DNA from: Thalassomonas sp. RHCl1
GTDB taxonomy: Bacteria > Pseudomonadota > Gammaproteobacteria > Enterobacterales > Alteromonadaceae
DNA length: 64,000 nt
Assembly: GCF_947387555.1 (NCBI RefSeq)
Contig: NZ_CANDNZ010000007.1
Coordinates: 310,001 to 374,000, forward strand
Direction: 5' to 3'
Each line of letters starts with the position of its first letter. The stretch's first letter is position 1. The notes beneath the pieces are model-generated. The model was not told the origin of the DNA. It did no database searches and was given only the letters and a program-made list of their open reading frames with translations. A program made the position numbers and the translations under genes. Of this stretch, positions 9,459-19,527 are shown in pieces.

Positions 9459-10370
9459 ATGAATCCAATATTTAAACACGGCCCCTCCCCACAGCACAGA
9501 CTGGTTTTTGTGCTGCTGTTGTCCGTGCTGCTGATTTTCCTTGATCATAAAGCCAACAGTTTTGACGGTGTCCGCGGTTACCTGCAATCCCTGGTGAGCC
9601 CGCTGCAATATATTGCCAATGCCCCCAAGCAGATGATGACCTGGGCCGCTGAAAACCTGGTGACCCGTAAGCATTTGATGGAAGAGAACCAGCAGCTTAA
9701 GGTCAATGAATTACGTTTGCATGAAGAGTTGATGCAGCTTGATATCATCAAGCAGGAAAACGAGCGCTTGCGCTCTTTACTGGCATCGCCGCTGCGCTCT
9801 GAAGTCAGGAAAATGGTGGCGGAAATCCTTTCTGTTGACAGCGACCCCTATACCCACCAGATAGTGATCAATAAAGGCGCCAATGACGGAGTCTTTGAAG
9901 GTCAGCCTGTGCTTGACGAGCAGGGGATCGTTGGGCAAATCCAGCATGTCGGTACCACCAGCAGCCGGGTGATATTAATTACCGATGTCACCCATGGGGT
10001 GCCGGTGCGCATCAGCCGTAACGGTATCCGTTTAATTGCTTCCGGCAGCGGCCAGATAGACAGGCTTACCCATAACCATGTCTCCCACAGCGCCGATATT
10101 CGCAGCGGCGATTTATTGGTGACTTCCGGCTTGGGGGGCAAATACCCCGAGGGCTATCCGGTATCCCGGGTGACCATAGTCACCCAGGACGAGTCCCGTC
10201 CTTTTGCCCAGGTATTTAGCCAGCCGGTGGCACAGATCGACCGGTTAAGGTATCTGCTTTTGCTCTGGCCGGAAAAGCCCAGCAGTATTTTTTCTTCAAA
10301 GTCAGGAGCTGAAGCCGCTTCGAAAGCTAAAAGCAATAACAGCAAAGGGGATAGCAATGCTGCTCAATAA
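9459..10370 (+). CDS. mreC: rod-shape determining protein MreC
   Basis: Bitopic inner-membrane protein that links MreB to the periplasmic wall machinery. The ATG at 9459 gives MNPIFKHGPSPQHRL, which matches the family N-terminus (MKPIFSRGPSLQ in E. coli); an upstream GTG at 9423 lies within the hairpin and is rejected. It is 303 aa, with a transmembrane helix at about 16-34, a coiled coil around 70-115 (LMEENQQLKVNELRLHEEL) and a beta-rich C-terminal domain. A lysine/serine/asparagine-rich tail follows. The 3' end overlaps mreD by 14 bases. Confidence 0.95.
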   Translation: MNPIFKHGPSPQHRLVFVLLLSVLLIFLDHKANSFDGVRGYLQSLVSPLQYIANAPKQMMTWAAENLVTRKHLMEENQQLKVNELRLHEELMQLDIIKQENERLRSLLASPLRSEVRKMVAEILSVDSDPYTHQIVINKGANDGVFEGQPVLDEQGIVGQIQHVGTTSSRVILITDVTHGVPVRISRNGIRLIASGSGQIDRLTHNHVSHSADIRSGDLLVTSGLGGKYPEGYPVSRVTIVTQDESRPFAQVFSQPVAQIDRLRYLLLLWPEKPSSIFSSKSGAEAASKAKSNNSKGDSNAAQ

Positions 10371-10836
10371 CGGCATCATTATTTTGTTTAGCTTATTGAT
10401 CGCCCTGATGGCGACGATTATGCCGATGCCGCTGAGTCTGGATGCCTTCAGGCCAGACTGGGTGCTGGTGGTGCTGTTATATTGGTGCCTGGCTTTGCCT
10501 AACCGGGTGAATGTTATCACCGCCTGGGTGATGGGCTTTCTGATGGATGTACTCTTGGGCTCAGTGCTCGGGGTACATGCCGCGGCCATGGCCTTATCTG
10601 TTTACATTATCGCGGTGAATTTTCAAAAGATCCGCAACTTTTCCGTGTGGCAGCAGGCGTTAATCGTCGGGGTGTCAGCGGCTTTATATCATTTGCTGGT
10701 GTTCTGGCTGCAAAGGTTTCTTACCGATATTGTTTTTCTGCCCAGCTACCTCTACCCGGTCTTTACCACTATTGTGCTCTGGCCCTGGGCCTTTTTACTG
10801 CTGCGCAAAGTACGTCGTCACTTTAAAATAAAATAA
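10357..10836 (+). CDS. mreD: rod-shape determining membrane protein MreD
   Basis: Polytopic inner-membrane protein of 159 aa with five or six predicted helices, part of the MreBCD-RodA-PBP2 elongasome. The FRPDWVLVVLLYWCLALP and GFLMDVLLGSVLGVHA stretches are characteristic of MreD. Translation starts inside mreC (14-base overlap), which suggests coupled translation. The basic C-terminus (RKVRRHFKIK) should face the cytoplasm. maf follows after eight bases in the same transcript. Confidence 0.95.
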   Translation: MLLNNGIIILFSLLIALMATIMPMPLSLDAFRPDWVLVVLLYWCLALPNRVNVITAWVMGFLMDVLLGSVLGVHAAAMALSVYIIAVNFQKIRNFSVWQQALIVGVSAALYHLLVFWLQRFLTDIVFLPSYLYPVFTTIVLWPWAFLLLRKVRRHFKIK

Positions 10837-10844
10837 GGAAAACC

Positions 10845-11441
10845 ATGAAGCTGGTTTTAGCCTCCAAGTCCCCGAGAAGAAGCGAGTTGCTTGCCCAGCT
10901 CGGTTATCAGTTTGACTGTATGGCCGCGGATATCGATGAAAGCGTGCTCGCCAATGAATCCCCCGGGGATTATGTAAAGCGCCTTTCCCGGGAAAAGGCC
11001 CTTGCCATCGCCAATACCTTTGAAAAACAACAGGCAGCCAATAGCTTGGTGCTCGGCTCAGATACCGCTGTGGTGGTGGATAATGTCATCTTGGGGAAAC
11101 CAATTGACTTAAATGACTGTCAAAGAATGTTAGCTATGCTTTCCGGACGCAGCCATCAGGTGATCACAGGTATAGCCGTGGCGCACGGGCAGGAGATCAC
11201 CAGTGAGCTGGTGGTGACCGATGTCAGTTTCAAAAAACTGACGGCGCAGGAGATAAGCCGTTACTGGCAAACGGGAGAGCCGCAGGATAAAGCCGGATCT
11301 TATGGTATTCAGGGCATTGGCGGGCAATTCGTGACCGGGATCCGGGGTAGTTATTCTGCTGTGGTTGGGCTACCGTTATATGAAACAGCACAAATGTTGC
11401 TTGCTTGCGGTCTGCCCACCCAAGTACAAACAAATCAATAA
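10845..11441 (+). CDS. maf: Maf-family nucleotide pyrophosphatase
   Basis: A 198-aa house-cleaning nucleoside triphosphate pyrophosphatase (YhdE type, probably acting on dTTP/UTP and modified pyrimidine nucleotides). The substrate-binding loop LASKSPRRSELL is at residues 4-15, and the catalytic region GSDTAVVVDN is near 70. The SYGIQGIGGQFV stretch near 155 is typical of the family. An AAGGA ribosome-binding site precedes the ATG. The mreBCD-maf-rng order is conserved in gammaproteobacteria. Identity is firm; exact substrate specificity is inferred from the family. Confidence 0.93.
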   Translation: MKLVLASKSPRRSELLAQLGYQFDCMAADIDESVLANESPGDYVKRLSREKALAIANTFEKQQAANSLVLGSDTAVVVDNVILGKPIDLNDCQRMLAMLSGRSHQVITGIAVAHGQEITSELVVTDVSFKKLTAQEISRYWQTGEPQDKAGSYGIQGIGGQFVTGIRGSYSAVVGLPLYETAQMLLACGLPTQVQTNQ

Positions 11442-11449
11442 GGTTCAAG

Positions 11450-12916
11450 ATGAGCGCAGAGTTACTGGTTAATGTGACCCCGAGTGAAACCCGGGTTGCC
11501 CTGATTGAAAATGGGGTGCTCCAGGAAGTGCATGTCGAGCGGGAAGCGAGACGGGGTTTGGTAGGTAATATTTATTTGGGTAAAGTGATCCGGGTTTTAC
11601 CCGGGATGCAGGCGGCGTTTATTGATATTAATCTCGACAAGGCGGCATTTTTGCACGCCTCAGATATCAACTCGAAACTGATCACGGCGAAAAACGGCAA
11701 CGAAAATGACCAGGTGCCGGATATCCGCACTTTAGTGCATGAAGGCCAGTATTTGATGGTGCAGGTGGTGAAAGATCCCCTGGGCACCAAGGGTGCCCGG
11801 TTAACCACAGATCTTACCATAGCCTCCCGTTACCTGGTGTTGATGCCGGGGGCCCATCATGCCGGGATTTCCCAGCGCATTGAAGATGTTAATGAAAGAA
11901 ACCGCTTAAAAGGTATTGTCAGCGAATATTGCGATGACCAGCATGGTTTTATTGTCAGAACCGCGGCAGAAGGCGCAGATGAGCCGGATTTAAAACATGA
12001 TGCCGAATTTTTGCGTCGTGTCTGGGAAAAAATCCAGGAACGAAAACAAAGGAAAGTGGTCAAAACCGCCCTGTACCAGGATTTATCCCTGGCATTTAGG
12101 GTGATCCGGGATGTGGTGGGCATTTCGCTGGAGCGTATTCGTATCGACTCTAAATTAAGTTTTGATCAGTTGGCGGACTTTACCCGGGAATTTGTCCCCG
12201 AGCTCACTTCGGTATTGGAATATTATCCCGGGGAAAGGCCGATTTTTGATTTGTTCGATGCCGAGCGGGAAATTCAGCGGGCCCTGCACAGGAAAATTGA
12301 ACTGAAATCCGGCGGCTCTTTGATTATCGATCAAACAGAAGCCATGACTACCATAGACATCAATACCGGGGCGTATGTCGGGCACCGTAACCTGGAAGAG
12401 ACGATTTTCAGTACCAATATCGAAGCGACCCAGGCAATTGCGCGCCAGTTAAGGCTGCGTAATCTTGGCGGTATTATTATTATCGACTTTATCGATATGA
12501 ACAGTGAAGAACACAAGCACAGGGTATTGCACAGCCTGGAGCAGGCGATGTCCAAGGATAAGGTCAAGTTCAGCGTGCATGGTTTCTCTTCCCTGGGGCT
12601 GGTGGAAATGACCCGAAAACGCACCCGGGAAAGCCTGGAGCATGTGTTATGCAGCGAATGCAGTGTCTGCTCCGGCCGGGGGAATTTAAAAACCGTAGAA
12701 ACCGTTTGTTTTGAAATTCTACGGGAAATCGTTCGGGTTAACCGGGCCTATGATGCGGATAAGTTTATTGTTTATGCCTCCTCCGAGGTCAGTGAGTTCC
12801 TGGTGAATGATGAATATCATAACCTGGCGGAGCTGGAAGTGTTCATCGGCAAGTTGATCAAGGTACAGACCGAGCCCATGTATAACCAGGAACAATTTGA
12901 TGTCATCATGATGTGA
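11450..12916 (+). CDS. rng: ribonuclease G
   Basis: Endoribonuclease of the RNase E/G family that matures the 16S rRNA 5' end and degrades some mRNAs. The ATG at 11450 gives 488 aa, one shorter than E. coli Rng; a longer in-frame start inside maf is unlikely. The S1 domain occupies about residues 37-130 (GNIYLGKVIRVLPGMQAAFIDI). The catalytic magnesium ligands fall in MTTIDINTGAY and IIIIDFIDM. The zinc-link cysteines lie at about nt 12651-12673 (CSECSVCSGRG). Unlike RNase E, there is no long C-terminal scaffold. It follows maf by eight bases. Confidence 0.96.
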   Translation: MSAELLVNVTPSETRVALIENGVLQEVHVEREARRGLVGNIYLGKVIRVLPGMQAAFIDINLDKAAFLHASDINSKLITAKNGNENDQVPDIRTLVHEGQYLMVQVVKDPLGTKGARLTTDLTIASRYLVLMPGAHHAGISQRIEDVNERNRLKGIVSEYCDDQHGFIVRTAAEGADEPDLKHDAEFLRRVWEKIQERKQRKVVKTALYQDLSLAFRVIRDVVGISLERIRIDSKLSFDQLADFTREFVPELTSVLEYYPGERPIFDLFDAEREIQRALHRKIELKSGGSLIIDQTEAMTTIDINTGAYVGHRNLEETIFSTNIEATQAIARQLRLRNLGGIIIIDFIDMNSEEHKHRVLHSLEQAMSKDKVKFSVHGFSSLGLVEMTRKRTRESLEHVLCSECSVCSGRGNLKTVETVCFEILREIVRVNRAYDADKFIVYASSEVSEFLVNDEYHNLAELEVFIGKLIKVQTEPMYNQEQFDVIMM

Positions 12917-13028
12917 CCGCGGTTATCGTGTAAAATAGGGAGTGTTGCCATAGTTTTGAGCATATTCAATACCGTGGTCTTTGTGTTTTTGTATAGAAGG
13001 TAAAAGGTTAAGTGATAATGTTAATAGG

Positions 13029-16000
13029 GTGCCTGAAAATTTGAGTGTTTCAAAGGTATTAAATCTTTGGTTGAATCGCCTGTATAAAACCGTTGCGATC
13101 TTGCTGGTGCTGACCGCGGTTGTGATCAGTGCCTTGCGCCTTATGCTGCCCTATGCCCATAACTATCGGCAAAATTTTCAGGAATACCTGAGTGACACCT
13201 ATCAGAGCCAGATCTTAATTGGCAGTTTATCCATGGACTGGCAGGGGCTGGGGCCTGTGCTGGTGGCAAACAATGTCAGCTTGCTGCAGTCGGATGCCGT
13301 GAATGTTTTTATCAAAAATATTGATATCCACCTGGATTTTTGGGCCAGTATCCGCGCCCGGCAATTGATCACCCATGATTTTACCCTGGCGGGGGCCAAG
13401 GTGGTGGTAGACCCAGAGTTATTGCTGGAGCAGCAAGATAATAACAGCGAGCCCCCGGAAATCGGCAAATTAACCGATCTGTTTCTTGAACAGATAGAGC
13501 GTTTCTCTTTACGCAATTCCCAGATTATTCTACAAACCCGGGAGCACAGCTCTACCTTCCTGATCAGTTACCTGGACTGGGTCAATAAAGACAGCCGCCA
13601 CCAGGCAAAAGGGGATGTGATTCTCGACGGCATTACTTCTAACAATTTAAAAGTGCAGCTTGATATCAACGGCAGCGACAGTGCAGAAATGTCCGGGCAG
13701 ATTTTCCTGGCCGCGAACCAGGTCAATATTACCCCCTGGCTTGCCGATGTGCTGGCAACCGAGATAGACAATACTGACTCGGTATTAAATTTTAATGCCT
13801 GGCTGACGATAGAAAACGGTGTTGCCGGCCAGTTACAGCTGGTGTTGGGGGACAATGAAATCAGCTGGCAGGATAAGGAGGTCCATCATCAGCTGGCCAT
13901 CAGTGAAGGGCAGTTTTTTGCTACCGACTTAAACAACTTTAATCAGTTCAGTTTGCAGTCATCGCCGCTGGCGCTGAGTATCGATCAGCAGAAGCTGCAG
14001 CCTTTTACCGTGCAGGCGCAAAAGCTGGGCTCTAATCTTTTTACTTATTTATCCTATGTAGACTTGTCCGGGTTACGACATTTTTCTTCTTTGCTGGTAG
14101 ATAATGAAGAAGTGAATCAGCTGATCGCTGAAATGGCGCCTGTGGGCAGGTTAACGGATATCTATTTACAAAAACAAAGTGAAAAACTGCAACTGGTGGC
14201 GAATTTTAATGATATCAGTACCGAATATGGCTCAGGTATCCCGGGGATAAAACACGCCTCCGGCAGTATCTTGTTGGCGGATCAGCAATTACAATTGGAT
14301 ATTCATGCCAGTGGCGGCGCCCTGGACTTCCGGCAACACTTCCCGCGGCCAATTCCTTATGACAGTTTAAGTGCCTCTGTTTTTGCTCAAATGGGCGATA
14401 ACGGCTGGCAGCTTAACGTGCAAGATATCCGCTTGATGTCGCCGGAAGTGGAACTTTCCGGCGAGCTGGCGCTTGACGGGGCGGATGATAACCCGGTAAC
14501 CATGTCGCTGCTGGCATCGGTAGAGAATGTTGATGCCGCCAATGTCCGGTATTATTACCCCCATTTGCTGATGGGCAAAGACCTGGTGGGTTATCTCAAT
14601 GAGGGGATTGTTTCCGGGGTTATTCCCCAAGCCTCGGTATTATTTAACGGGCCGCTGCAGGGATTCCCTTTTACCGGCCCGGTTGACGGTCATAGCGGTA
14701 TTTTCACCGTAGATGCCGAACTGGAACAGGCGCACTTTCAATTTGATCCCTTATGGCCGGCAATTACCGATTTTTCCGCCAACCTGAATTTTACCAATGA
14801 CAGCATGTTGATCACGGCACGCGGCGGTGAGCTGACCGGAGTAGATGTCACCGGTGTTGAAGCCGAAATCAAGAGCTTGTCACAAGAGCAGTTGCTGACG
14901 GTTGATGCCCCGATAAACCAGGTGTCACCTGAAGCGGTGACCGAGTTGATGCTGTTAAGCCCGATGAAAGACACGGTAGGTGCAACCCTGGAACAACTTG
15001 CGGTGTCGGGCCCCGTTTCCGGTGAGTTTTCCCTGAGTATCCCGCTGCAGAACCCGGACGATACCCTGGCCAGCGGTGTGGTGGACTTTATCGATAACCG
15101 TATCGCCCTGCAGGCACCCGAAATGGACTTTCGTGATGTCAGTGGCCGGTTAACCTTTGAAAATGATGTGCTGGCCATAGATAAGCTGGCCCTGAACTGG
15201 CGCGGCTTGCCTCTGAGGCTTAAGGTAGCGGCGGCTGACAAGTCTGAGTATTACCATACAAAAATTGATATTGATGCCAACTGGCAGGATAAACTCTGGC
15301 TGGCACAGTTGCCGTCTGAGCTTCAACAATATGGCGGCGGCGCCCTGGTGTGGCAGGGGGATTTGTCGTTAAATATGCATCATGACGGCGGTTTTTCCTA
15401 TGACTTTTCCCTGGCTTCGGATATGGCGGCAACCGAGCTGATGTTGCCGGATCCCTTTTCCCTGGCTGAGACAGAGCAAACCGCTTTTAGTGCCAAAGTT
15501 TCCGGGCAGCTTAACCAGTCGACCATCAATGCCAATTTGGGCGAGCAGCTGAGTTTTTACGGCGTGCTTAACCATGACAAGGTGCAATTCTCCCGCGCCC
15601 ATCTGGTGCTGGGGGATGAAACTATGCTTTTGCCTATGGACGGCTTCCATATTACCGCCAAATTAGATCAGGCCAAGGTCAGCCAGTGGCAGCCGCTGAT
15701 TTTAGATATCCTCGACAGTTTAGAGACAGGTACCGGGGCGGACGATGAACCCGGCTTGTTGGCCCAACCGGAACGCATCCGCGGCTCGGTGGGCAGTTTA
15801 GATATTGTCGGCCAGGCATTAACCGAGGTGTCTTTTAACCTGTTAGATCAAGAGAATTGGTGGTTATTGCAGCTTAATGCCAAAGAGGCCCGTGGCCAGA
15901 TTAAATTTTATCCTGACTGGTATGGTCAGGGGATAGATATCGATGCGGACTTTTTGAACCTGAAAACAGCAGCCGGCGCCGAGGAAAGCACAGAGCAAAG

Positions 16001-16997
16001 CGCACAAAGCATTCGCGCGGAAAACGATATTATTTTTGCCAATGTACCGCCGATGCGGGTACATTGCGATGCCTGTCGCTTCGATGAACTGGATTTCGGT
16101 GAGTTGGATTTTGAAATCAGCCATAGCCGGGATGATGTTATCGAGTTGAAAAATTTTGTTTCACGGCGTGACAAGACCCGGTTGACCCTGGAAGGGGAGT
16201 GGAGCCATAACCAGACCAGCTCAGAGACAAAAATGAGCGGTTTGTTTTCCACCAAGGATGTCGAGCATGAAATTGAAAAGCTGGGCTTTGCCTCCATCAT
16301 TAAAGACAGCGGCGGTAAAGTTGAATTTACCGCCAACTGGCCGGGAGGGCCGCAAAATTATGCTTTGCAGGAACTTAACGGCGATGTTTCCGTCAAGATA
16401 GATGACGGCTATCTGGCGGATGTCAGCGATAAAGGCTTGCGTATCCTGTCGGTACTGAGCTTGCAGTCGCTGGTACGTAAGCTGACCCTGGATTTTCGCG
16501 ATATCTTCAGTGACGGTGTTTTCTATAGTGAAATCAAGGGAGATTTTCGTATAGAGCAGGGGGTGTTATACACAGATAATACTATGATGAAAGGGACGGC
16601 GGGTGATTTGACCATGAAAGGCAATACCCGTCTTGGCGAAGAGTTGCTGGACTACCGTATGTCCTACAAGCCTAACCTGACATCGAGTTTGCCGGTATTG
16701 GCCTGGATCGCCACTTTGAATCCGGTCACTTTTTTAGCCGGTATCGCCATAGACGAGGTGTTTACCTCCAAGGTGGTGTCAGAGCTTAATTTCGAATTAA
16801 CCGGCAGCATCGCCGAGCCGGATTTACAGGTGGTGAACCGTAAAACCAAGGATATCAGCGTTGGTCGTTCAACCCCGCCGAAGATCATTGAACCGCCCGA
16901 GGTTACACCTGAGGTAAGCGGCAAGAAAAAGCCAGACGGCCAGGGAAATAAACTCCCGATAAACTATTTACAACAAGCGAAGGAAATCGATGGTTAA
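13029..16997 (+). CDS. yhdP: YhdP-family AsmA-like envelope lipid transporter
   Basis: Very long (about 1322 aa) periplasm-spanning protein anchored by one N-terminal helix (KTVAILLVLTAVVISALRLML). YhdP belongs to the AsmA/TamB bridge-like proteins that move phospholipid from inner to outer membrane. The DUF3971 and AsmA-like C-terminal regions are recognisable, the latter in the stretch DVSDKGLRILSVLSLQSLVRKL. The start is uncertain: GTG at 13029 is preferred, TTG at 13041 and TTG at 12981 are possible, and none has a strong ribosome-binding site. The 3' end overlaps the next gene by eight bases. The rng-yhdP-tldD synteny supports the call. Confidence 0.9.
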   Translation: MPENLSVSKVLNLWLNRLYKTVAILLVLTAVVISALRLMLPYAHNYRQNFQEYLSDTYQSQILIGSLSMDWQGLGPVLVANNVSLLQSDAVNVFIKNIDIHLDFWASIRARQLITHDFTLAGAKVVVDPELLLEQQDNNSEPPEIGKLTDLFLEQIERFSLRNSQIILQTREHSSTFLISYLDWVNKDSRHQAKGDVILDGITSNNLKVQLDINGSDSAEMSGQIFLAANQVNITPWLADVLATEIDNTDSVLNFNAWLTIENGVAGQLQLVLGDNEISWQDKEVHHQLAISEGQFFATDLNNFNQFSLQSSPLALSIDQQKLQPFTVQAQKLGSNLFTYLSYVDLSGLRHFSSLLVDNEEVNQLIAEMAPVGRLTDIYLQKQSEKLQLVANFNDISTEYGSGIPGIKHASGSILLADQQLQLDIHASGGALDFRQHFPRPIPYDSLSASVFAQMGDNGWQLNVQDIRLMSPEVELSGELALDGADDNPVTMSLLASVENVDAANVRYYYPHLLMGKDLVGYLNEGIVSGVIPQASVLFNGPLQGFPFTGPVDGHSGIFTVDAELEQAHFQFDPLWPAITDFSANLNFTNDSMLITARGGELTGVDVTGVEAEIKSLSQEQLLTVDAPINQVSPEAVTELMLLSPMKDTVGATLEQLAVSGPVSGEFSLSIPLQNPDDTLASGVVDFIDNRIALQAPEMDFRDVSGRLTFENDVLAIDKLALNWRGLPLRLKVAAADKSEYYHTKIDIDANWQDKLWLAQLPSELQQYGGGALVWQGDLSLNMHHDGGFSYDFSLASDMAATELMLPDPFSLAETEQTAFSAKVSGQLNQSTINANLGEQLSFYGVLNHDKVQFSRAHLVLGDETMLLPMDGFHITAKLDQAKVSQWQPLILDILDSLETGTGADDEPGLLAQPERIRGSVGSLDIVGQALTEVSFNLLDQENWWLLQLNAKEARGQIKFYPDWYGQGIDIDADFLNLKTAAGAEESTEQSAQSIRAENDIIFANVPPMRVHCDACRFDELDFGELDFEISHSRDDVIELKNFVSRRDKTRLTLEGEWSHNQTSSETKMSGLFSTKDVEHEIEKLGFASIIKDSGGKVEFTANWPGGPQNYALQELNGDVSVKIDDGYLADVSDKGLRILSVLSLQSLVRKLTLDFRDIFSDGVFYSEIKGDFRIEQGVLYTDNTMMKGTAGDLTMKGNTRLGEELLDYRMSYKPNLTSSLPVLAWIATLNPVTFLAGIAIDEVFTSKVVSELNFELTGSIAEPDLQVVNRKTKDISVGRSTPPKIIEPPEVTPEVSGKKKPDGQGNKLPINYLQQAKEIDG

Positions 16998-17826
16998 ATT
17001 ATCAGCAGTTCAGTTATGCTCAGTACCGGATGTTAATGCCAACCTGGATGCCATAGAGCAGCAGTTACAGTCATTAGAGATTGCTCAGCAGCATTTAGTG
17101 GTTGTGCCCGAGTGTTGTTTGTTTTTTGGCGCCCGGGATGTTGATCAGTTAACCCTGGCACAAGAGACGGTGGCAAACGACTCACTGCGCCTGGGGTTGG
17201 CAAAGCTGGCACAAAAATACCGGGTCCACCTGGTGGGGGGCACGATACCGACCTTAACCGAGCAGGGTGATAAATTTACCAACAGCAGCTGTGTGTTCTC
17301 TCCCGAGGGCGAGCAGTTGGGGCGCTATGATAAGATTCATTTATTTGATGTCCATGTCCAGGATAACGAAAAGCATTATTTTGAATCTAAATATACCCAG
17401 GCGGGTAAATCGGTAGAAGTGGTCAAGACCCCTTTTGCCAATGTCGGCTTATCGGTTTGTTATGACTTACGTTTCCCGGAATTATATCGTCAGCTCAGGA
17501 GCCGCGGTGCTGATATTATTACCGTACCCAGTGCCTTCACCCGGGTAACGGGCAAGGCGCACTGGCAGACCCTGTTGCGCGCCAGGGCCATCGAAAACCA
17601 GGTCTTTATCGTGGCGGCAAATCAGGAAGGCATACATAAAAACGGTCGTGAAACCTGGGGTCATAGCATGATCATCAGTCCCTGGGGAGAGGTTTTATCT
17701 TCCCTGGAAACCGGTACCGGCGTGGCGACCGCCGAATATTCGAGTGAAGAACTGGTCAAGGTACGCGAAAGCATTCCAGTGTCTGAGCATAACCAATTTA
17801 AAACAGAGTTGATGTCTTATGAATAA
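16990..17826 (+). CDS. nitrilase-superfamily amidase (Nit1/Nit2-like)
   Basis: A 278-aa cytoplasmic carbon-nitrogen hydrolase. The nitrilase catalytic triad is visible as E41 (VVPECC), K115 (RYDKIHLFD) and C157 ([10 protein letters not shown]). The [25 protein letters not shown] and [12 protein letters not shown] stretches place it with the Nit1/Nit2 branch, whose members hydrolyse deaminated glutathione or 2-oxoamides as metabolite repair. It lies between yhdP and tldD with eight-base overlaps on both sides, an arrangement common in Alteromonadales and Vibrionales. The substrate is inferred from the branch, not shown. Confidence 0.88.
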   Translation: MVKLSAVQLCSVPDVNANLDAIEQQLQSLEIAQQHLVVVPECCLFFGARDVDQLTLAQETVANDSLRLGLAKLAQKYRVHLVGGTIPTLTEQGDKFTNSSCVFSPEGEQLGRYDKIHLFDVHVQDNEKHYFESKYTQAGKSVEVVKTPFANVGLSVCYDLRFPELYRQLRSRGADIITVPSAFTRVTGKAHWQTLLRARAIENQVFIVAANQEGIHKNGRETWGHSMIISPWGEVLSSLETGTGVATAEYSSEELVKVRESIPVSEHNQFKTELMSYE

Positions 17827-19258
17827 TGTTGAGCAGGAGCTCTTAGGCGATAGTCAGATTGATGAAGCCGTGTTAACCAAAACCCTGGAAAGCTTTCAGC
17901 AAAAGCAAATTGATTATGCCGATCTGTATTTTCAGGCGAGCCAGCATGAATCCTGGATGCTCGAAGACGGCATTGTCAGGGAAGGTTCTTATAACATTGA
18001 ACGTGGCGTCGGTGTCAGGGCGATTTCCGGTGAAAAAACCGGGTTTTCCTATTCCGATGATATTTCATCGCGGGCATTGCAGCTGGCTGCCGATGCCGCC
18101 AAGGGCATAGCCCACAGCGGTCAAAGTGCCAGGGTTCAGGCATTTAAGCGGCAAAGTCCGATCCTGACCTATGCCGCGGTAGAGCCGTTATCGAGTTTGA
18201 CCCAGGAACAAAAAATCAGCCTGATGCATGAGGTAGAAGCTCATGCCCGCGCTACAGATAAGCGGGTACAGCAGGTAATCGTCAACCTGTCCGGCGTTTA
18301 TGAGAAAGTGCTGGTGGCGGCAACCGATGGCACCTATGGCACGGATATACGGCCTTTGGTTCGCCTTAACTGCTCTGTGCTGGTGGAAGAAAACGGTAAA
18401 CGTGAACGGGCCAGCTCAGGTGGCGGCGCCCGCACCGATTATAGTTATTTTTTTGAAGCCGAAAACGGCAAGGCCCGCTATCTGGCTTATGCCGAAGAAG
18501 CGGTGCGCCAGGCGCTGGTAAACCTGGTGGCCATTGAAGCCCCGGCTGGCAATTTACCTGTGGTATTGGGCGCCGGCTGGCCGGGTGTGCTATTACATGA
18601 AGCGGTAGGCCATGGCCTGGAGGGAGACTTTAACCGTAAGGGCTCGTCGGCGTTCTCCGGCAAGGTGGGCCAGCAGGTAACATCCGAGCATTGTACTATT
18701 GTAGACGACGGCACCATCAGTAACCGCAGGGGCTCGGTTAATATCGATGATGAAGGCACGCCGGGACAATATAATGTTTTAATCGAAAAAGGCATCTTGA
18801 AAGGTTATATGCAGGATAAACATAATGCCGCCTTAATGGGAGTCAAGCCCACAGGCAACGGCCGTCGTGAATCTTATGCCCACCTGCCGATGCCGAGAAT
18901 GACCAATACCTATATGCTCGGCGGTGAGCACACGCCAGAAGATATTATCAAGTCGGTGAAAAAAGGCATTTATGCCCCGAATTTTGCCGGTGGCCAGGTG
19001 GATATTACTTCTGGTAAATTTGTTTTCACCAGCTCGGAAGCCTATATGATCGAAAACGGCGAAATCACTTCGCCGGTTAAAGGCGCCACCCTGATCGGCA
19101 GCGGTCCCGAGGCGATGAAAAATGTCAGCATGGTCGGCAATGATCTTAAGCTCGATGCCGGGGTTGGTATTTGCGGTAAAGACGGGCAAAGCGTGCCGGT
19201 GGGTGTCGGTCAGCCGACCTTAAAAATTGATGAAATGACCATAGGCGGTACTCAGTAG
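17819..19258 (+). CDS. tldD: metalloprotease TldD
   Basis: A 479-aa cytoplasmic zinc metalloprotease subunit that works with TldE/PmbA to degrade unfolded peptides and, in some bacteria, to mature modified peptides such as microcin B17. The metal-binding motif HEAVGH is at residues 260-265, within [15 protein letters not shown]. The conserved [14 protein letters not shown] and the C-terminal [21 protein letters not shown] are present. TldE/PmbA is not in this window. It starts eight bases inside the preceding gene. Length and motifs match the family closely. Confidence 0.96.
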   Translation: MNNVEQELLGDSQIDEAVLTKTLESFQQKQIDYADLYFQASQHESWMLEDGIVREGSYNIERGVGVRAISGEKTGFSYSDDISSRALQLAADAAKGIAHSGQSARVQAFKRQSPILTYAAVEPLSSLTQEQKISLMHEVEAHARATDKRVQQVIVNLSGVYEKVLVAATDGTYGTDIRPLVRLNCSVLVEENGKRERASSGGGARTDYSYFFEAENGKARYLAYAEEAVRQALVNLVAIEAPAGNLPVVLGAGWPGVLLHEAVGHGLEGDFNRKGSSAFSGKVGQQVTSEHCTIVDDGTISNRRGSVNIDDEGTPGQYNVLIEKGILKGYMQDKHNAALMGVKPTGNGRRESYAHLPMPRMTNTYMLGGEHTPEDIIKSVKKGIYAPNFAGGQVDITSGKFVFTSSEAYMIENGEITSPVKGATLIGSGPEAMKNVSMVGNDLKLDAGVGICGKDGQSVPVGVGQPTLKIDEMTIGGTQ

Positions 19259-19277
19259 TTCCCCCCTCCTTACCTGA

Positions 19278-19303
19278 CTTTCGGCGGTTTGAACCGCCGA
19301 AAG
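19278..19303 (+). terminator. hairpin after tldD, possible terminator
   Basis: A perfect 12-base-pair stem (CTTTCGGCGGTT/AACCGCCGAAAG) with a two-base loop, 20 bases after the tldD stop. It lacks a T tract, so it may act as a mRNA end-stabiliser or a factor-assisted terminator. Confidence 0.6.
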
Positions 19304-19490
19304 CTGGTTATCAAGCAGATTATGGCTAATACTGATAAGGTTATTATGGACACACCTGATCAGGTTATTAGGGATAATGCTGTTAGTATTGTTGATTGAT
19401 TCTATTTGTAACCCTTTGTTACAGGATTTGTTTTCACCGTAGAATTAATGCTGTTCAACCTGTTTTTTCTCAAACTCATCCCGGTTTTTA

Positions 19491-19496
19491 TATAAT
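19491..19496 (+). promoter_or_regulatory. candidate -10 element for the RND pump operon
   Basis: An exact TATAAT lies 31 bases before the RND pump ATG, in an AT-rich context. The -35 region is weak (TTCTCA at an 18-base spacing), so an activator may be needed. Confidence 0.4.
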
Positions 19497-19527
19497 CGCG
19501 AGCAGATGATAGATTTGAGAATTAATA

